Shown: piece by piece, positions 60,801-64,000 of the stretch
How the letters are laid out: every line of letters starts with the position of its first letter
Numbering within the stretch: the stretch's first letter is position 1
Source of the DNA: Lepeophtheirus salmonis
Taxonomy: Eukaryota > Arthropoda > Copepoda > Siphonostomatoida > Caligidae
Length of the DNA stretch: 64,000 nt
NCBI RefSeq assembly: GCF_016086655.4
Contig: NC_052131.2
Location: 36,395,705 to 36,459,704 of the forward strand
Reading direction: 5' to 3'
Position numbers and translations under genes: made by a program
The notes under the pieces: generated by a model
What the model was told of the DNA's origin: nothing
Databases searched by the model: none
What the model saw: the letters and a program-made list of their open reading frames with translations, nothing else

Positions 60801-63800
60801 ATTATATTTTATATAACTATGTATCTACAAAGTAATATAGTATCATTTATCAATAATGTAGCAAAAGATAATTATATACCATAATAAACTAAGGATTCAA
60901 CAAAGAGTTATTTATTAATTGATATATTCAATATTAATAAATTCATCTTTATGAGGTTATATATGGTTAAAAATAAATGCGTGTAATGTCCAGTAACTGC
61001 ATTTTTGATAACTTTTAAACTGCAATCTTATTATGTATTAAATTTATCAAAGCAAGTTACACAGTAACGTCAAATGAAAGTTATATAATAAATCTGCTGT
61101 GTTTGCCCTGCGATTTTCTTGTTGTCTAACCTTGTTCTAATAGCATTGGTATTAGGAGGATTTGGATTTTTAGTTTAATTTATATCAATCATGGATTTGA
61201 AAATAATCAAGGCATTGAGTATTATTATATGGGTCATATTTAAAAATGCGAGAAATTAGTAGTGGCTTCTAGTGAGTTCTAGTGCTTTCTGGATATTTTT
61301 TGTAAAAGGAAGAAAGTGTTTTCATTGGTTAGAAGTAAAGGACCTGCGCTCGCTCCATACAAAATTGAATAACATAAATGTAAACAAGTATTGTATAACT
61401 ATAAACTATAAAAACGCAATTATTATCATAGCATAATTATTAATCAACTCCAATATGTCGAACCGACAACCCCGAGATTTACGTGGACTCTTGAAGTTTT
61501 GTGCGGAATATACAAAGACTGAAGATGCACCTTCCGACTCCGGAGCGGAGCCTATCGATCCAGAGCGTATCGAGTTTCTACAAAATGTACTCAAGAATCT
61601 CTCAGTGGATGTGATAAAGGAGTTTACGAAGGCCATCGAAATTCTGATTGATCCCAAAGTATCTGATCCAAATGTGAGTGACGTATCTGAGCAGATCTAC
61701 GCCATGGAATGCATTGAGGACTGGGTTGGACAAATTGACATGGCCATTAATTTTCATAAAGTAGGAGGATTCGAGGCCCTTCTCAACACTCTTAAGTGCC
61801 CCCATGACTCTCTCAAATCCCAATCGGCCCATCTCATTGCAGAACTCACGCAAAACAATCCCTACTGTCAAACCCACATGGCGGAGGATGGATTCCTTCA
61901 TCTCCTCCTAGAACTCCTGGATTCCTCGGATAGCTCAGATTCCGTGCGCGTCAAAGTACTCTATGCCATCTCCTGTATCATACGACAATGCCCTGCATCG
62001 CAAGATGAATGGATATCCCTGGATGGACCCTCTATCCTCATTCGTGCTCTCATGGATCATGTTTCCAAACTTAAAATCAAAGCCTCCTTTCTTATGTCTG
62101 CACTCATTCAAGAAAATCCATCCAAATTTGCTCGTTTATTTTCCTCCATGGGTACGCATATACAACTTGCTGCACTTATTGTCCAAGACACCTCAAATGA
62201 GCAAGTGGCCATGGCTCTACATACTCTTTTGAAACATTCCGAGGACTCCTCAGTTCTAAGTGACATTACAGAAAATCCTGAACTGATGTCTACCCTCTCC
62301 AAAAACGTTAAAAACATGGCTAGCAGGGAAGAATGCATTGAGGAACGAGATTATTACATAAAAATACTTGACATGTGTTTTGGAAAACCTGAGGGTCTAG
62401 ATCGATGATTCAATCCGGATATTGTTAAATTATTTTGTGATAATTATAATGTAATGTAATTATGATTTAATCTTTCCTATTATAATATAATGAATGAACT
62501 ATTTGTCAACTTAAGTGCGACTCACCCTGATGTTTCATCACTATTCTTGAATGTGAGACTTGATATCCTTTAGCACAAGGGTCCTCATTCCAAATTAATG
62601 TGATGGTTGTTGCTGTGGAATTTGTGACCTGAATGCCTAGGACTTTATTCTTCGTTCCTCCTGTTCGAAATTTTTTTTCTACAGGTACTACGTCTCCCAA
62701 TTCCGGTGATGCAATGGCCAACTTGAAGAAACAGCAAATTATTTTAAGTACTGAATGAACTTATTCGGTTAAGGTATTTAAGTCTTACCGTGTAGTCCGT
62801 GCAATTTTTGAGACCTTTAGCGAGAAAGGAGATTTGTCCCGAAGAAAGTAGTTTCCCATCTTGGATACTAAAATATTCTCTATCCTCATCATCGCTGTAT
62901 ACATTAGAAACGTGAACATTATAGTCATCAGCTTTTAAACATGGGTACTCTGATGAGTCCCATGAAAACTGAACCTCACTGGCTTTGGATATGCTTATGT
63001 TAATGTATTGCAATTCGAATATATTTGAAATTATAGGACGTGTAGTTAAAAAGAAAGATGTTCCTTTTTCACTTGTAGTAGACTCAAACTCTGTTTTAAT
63101 GGAAATTTCATATTTAGAACAAGGCTCTAAATCAGTAATTAAATACGTTCCTCCATCACCGTGAGGAATTTTTTCATCCTCCCTTACAAAGTCTATAAAA
63201 CTAAGAATAAAGGCCGTTGAACAGGCGATATTACTTTCGTCCCAAGCAATTTTCACAGATGTTGTATCCGAATCTATTTGTTCTATAACTGAGGGTGGGT
63301 CAGGAGCACCAATAGAATCATTTAAAGATTTTGTCTCTTTTATTCCAAAGGGATAAATGGAATCTAAATCCATCTCCACTTCATGTCCTTGTTCATTGAC
63401 ATTTAACTTAACATCATAATAGCGACATTTGTCAATATTTTTAAGAGAGGCTAATTCTAAATATAAATATATCTCGGCTTCATTTTCTGAATGCTCAACA
63501 ACGGATGGAGTCCAATCTCCTTCACCATGTAGACGTGTGTAAAGTGTAAAAGATCTACGAGTCACACAATCCCCACGCACAAAGATATCTTTGGGATTGA
63601 TAAAATAGATAATTTTATCACTATCCGTTTGAAAAGATCTTTGAATACCATTGGAAGGAGTAGGTAAAAGACTCAATGATCGAATAGTTACAATGGGACG
63701 TGCTTTACCCAAAGAGATCACAGCCTCTCCCGTGGGTTCATGAATGGCCTTTAAAACATACGTATTTTCAATACATGGGACAACAGATACGTTCAAGGAT

Positions 63801-63808
63801 TTCTGAAT
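51866..63808 (-). CDS. Large modular extracellular protein: FN3 repeats, mucin-like array, six LDLa modules, Ig-like C-terminus (5' partial)
   Basis: Five exons read leftwards: 63808-62789, 62721-62526, 57295-53206, 53097-52765 and 52700-51866. All introns are GT..AG and every join keeps frame (phases 0, 1, 2, 2). The visible part is 2157 residues. The 5' end is beyond 64000, because exon 63808 follows a CAG acceptor. The N-terminal two thirds is a string of about ten fibronectin type III-like modules, many with a paired Cys pattern (Cys in strand B or C and a late 'L.PC..Y' motif). A Thr/Ser-rich mucin-like segment lies near 56100-56840. Six LDL-receptor class A modules follow (CDG..DC.DGSDE..C type, 53240-52330), then a short T/S linker and an Ig-like domain with WTR and D/EAGVYEC motifs, ending in TAG at 51868-51866. 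LDLa followed by Ig is reminiscent of perlecan, but the FN3 array is not typical of it. No transmembrane helix is visible in this part. Probable secreted matrix proteoglycan or adhesion protein. Confidence 0.85.
56275..56530 (-). repeat. Coding 42-bp tandem repeats in the mucin-like segment
   Basis: Six units of 42 bp (one of 39 bp) encode a 14-residue repeat, TTDELMSTTQSLST on the - strand. They lie within a longer Thr/Ser-rich stretch (about 56100-56840), the kind of sequence that is heavily O-glycosylated in secreted mucin-like proteins. The one 39-bp unit lacks a single codon and keeps frame, which supports selection on the protein. Confidence 0.85.
59640..59735 (-). mobile_element. hAT-superfamily (SPIN-like) terminal remnant
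   Basis: Read on the - strand, about 59730 down to 59650 gives AGTGATTCCCAAAGTGGGA, then GTCGCGAC and a Cys/Gly-rich run ending TTCGCGAG. This resembles the well-known hAT/SPIN-type end 'CAGTGGTTCCCAAACT...GGTCGCGACCC'. Its GC content stands out sharply from the intron around it. I could not find the partner end. Confidence 0.4.
61407..61414 (+). promoter_or_regulatory. HSPBP1: Possible TATA-like element upstream of HSPBP1
   Basis: TATAAAAA lies 41-48 bases upstream of the HSPBP1 ATG. If used, the 5' UTR would be very short. The surroundings are AT-rich, so chance is a real alternative. An inverted CCAAT (ATTGG) sits further up near 61325. Confidence 0.25.
61455..62408 (+). CDS. HSPBP1: Hsp70-binding protein 1 (HspBP1/Fes1-type Hsp70 nucleotide exchange factor)
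   Basis: An intronless 317-residue ORF from ATG at 61455 to TGA at 62406-62408. In this family the protein binds the ATPase lobe of cytosolic Hsp70 with a curved stack of armadillo-like helices and drives ADP release. Family marks seen here are the N-terminal PRDLRGLLKF motif (residues 6-15), an acidic linker, then helical repeats from about residue 75 to 290. These include the strongly conserved stretch VRVKVLYAISCIIRQCP (about 165-181), LDGPSILIRAL and KLKIKASFLMSALIQENP. The length is close to the usual 310-360 residues. The first ATG after an AT-rich leader is used; upstream frames are closed. The gene lies on the opposite strand inside a 5.2-kb intron of the FN3/LDLa/Ig gene, and its stop is only 117 bases from that gene's next exon. 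Lack of introns could reflect an old retrocopy, but no poly(A) tract or target duplication is visible. Confidence 0.93.
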   Translation: MSNRQPRDLRGLLKFCAEYTKTEDAPSDSGAEPIDPERIEFLQNVLKNLSVDVIKEFTKAIEILIDPKVSDPNVSDVSEQIYAMECIEDWVGQIDMAINFHKVGGFEALLNTLKCPHDSLKSQSAHLIAELTQNNPYCQTHMAEDGFLHLLLELLDSSDSSDSVRVKVLYAISCIIRQCPASQDEWISLDGPSILIRALMDHVSKLKIKASFLMSALIQENPSKFARLFSSMGTHIQLAALIVQDTSNEQVAMALHTLLKHSEDSSVLSDITENPELMSTLSKNVKNMASREECIEERDYYIKILDMCFGKPEGLDR

Positions 63809-64000
63809 CTGAAAGTAGTTGAAAGCAAGAAATTAGTAAATGTAACTCCTATCTTATGATAAAATAATTTTTTAAGGGATAGTTTTGAAATTTGAGACTA
63901 TCACTTTGTTTCTCTACCTCCCTCTATTTCCAATAAATTGGTATATTTGCATCTTTTTCTATAATAATAGTGAGTCAGCAAATAGTGCTTATAAGTTTTC

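Larger units (their letters stand above)
57296..61454. other. Intron of the FN3/LDLa/Ig gene (5.2 kb in total, 57296-62525), part without the nested gene
   Basis: The GT donor is at 62525-62524 and the CAG acceptor at 57298-57296, read on the - strand. Apart from the nested HSPBP1 gene it is AT-rich non-coding sequence. It contains a hAT (SPIN-like) terminal remnant near 59640-59735. It also has a patch near 58625-58735 with CAGACAGACCGACAG-type sequence seen near some Helitron ends. I see no other supportable gene; the small ORFs at 59643 and 60001 look accidental. Confidence 0.7.

Noticed and set aside
61602..61901. - strand ORF opposite HSPBP1
   Set aside because: Antisense shadow; the + strand frame is the conserved HspBP1 protein.
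1..64000. CRISPR arrays, operons, bacterial RBS or prophage
   Set aside because: The sequence is animal-like (GT-AG introns, mariner/Tc1, Helitron and hAT remnants); repeats seen are transposon-derived or microsatellites, not regularly spaced CRISPR units.

Overview
The window is a piece of AT-rich animal chromosome. The genes have introns, coding is sparse, and there are many decayed DNA transposons. The transposase fragments (Tc1-like and mariner proteins), the non-autonomous elements and the extracellular-matrix-type genes fit an arthropod. From the wording of the Tc1/mariner fragments I infer a parasitic copepod of the sea-louse type (Caligidae, e.g. Lepeophtheirus). That is an inference from recognition, not from a search.

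Positions 1-46,900 hold no host gene that I can support. They are a graveyard of mobile elements: at least eight decayed Tc1/mariner transposase copies or internally deleted derivatives (about 868-1445, 3144-3906, 5440-5965, 14081-14630, 18123-18855, 20350-20830, 22345-23065, 28760-29125), four copies of one Tc1-type deletion-derivative family (19195-19824, 24449-25285, 30255-30780, 31909-32689), a mariner with both terminal repeats and TA target sites (36684-37655), a Helitron-like element with recognisable 5' and 3' ends (41044-42329), hAT-like MITEs with duplicated target sites (7087-8033, 9054-9337, and probably 26555-27358 and 43023-43545), and several families of short dispersed or foldback repeats.

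Positions 46,900-64,000 carry three genes. (1) On the + strand, 46946-51085 is the large last exon of a secreted protein: signal peptide core, possible furin site, 18-cysteine domain, fifteen exact 17-residue repeats, and a Ser/Thr/Pro-rich tail. Its first exon lies upstream and was not identified. (2) Converging on it on the - strand, 63808 down to 51866 is the 3' part of a very large modular extracellular protein: many fibronectin type III modules, a mucin-like Thr/Ser array, six LDL-receptor class A modules and a C-terminal Ig-like domain. Its 5' end is outside the window. All four splice joins agree in phase. (3) Inside a 5.2-kb intron of gene 2, on the opposite (+) strand, sits an intronless Hsp70-binding protein 1 (HspBP1/Fes1-type nucleotide exchange factor) gene at 61455-62408.

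The two extracellular genes are convergent neighbours, with about 780 bp between their stop codons and a polyadenylation signal for each strand in that gap. Both encode secreted, cysteine-module plus mucin-like proteins, so an extracellular-matrix, cuticle or secretion role is plausible for both. Nothing in the sequence proves that they work together. HspBP1 is a cytosolic chaperone cofactor and is probably unrelated in function to its host gene.
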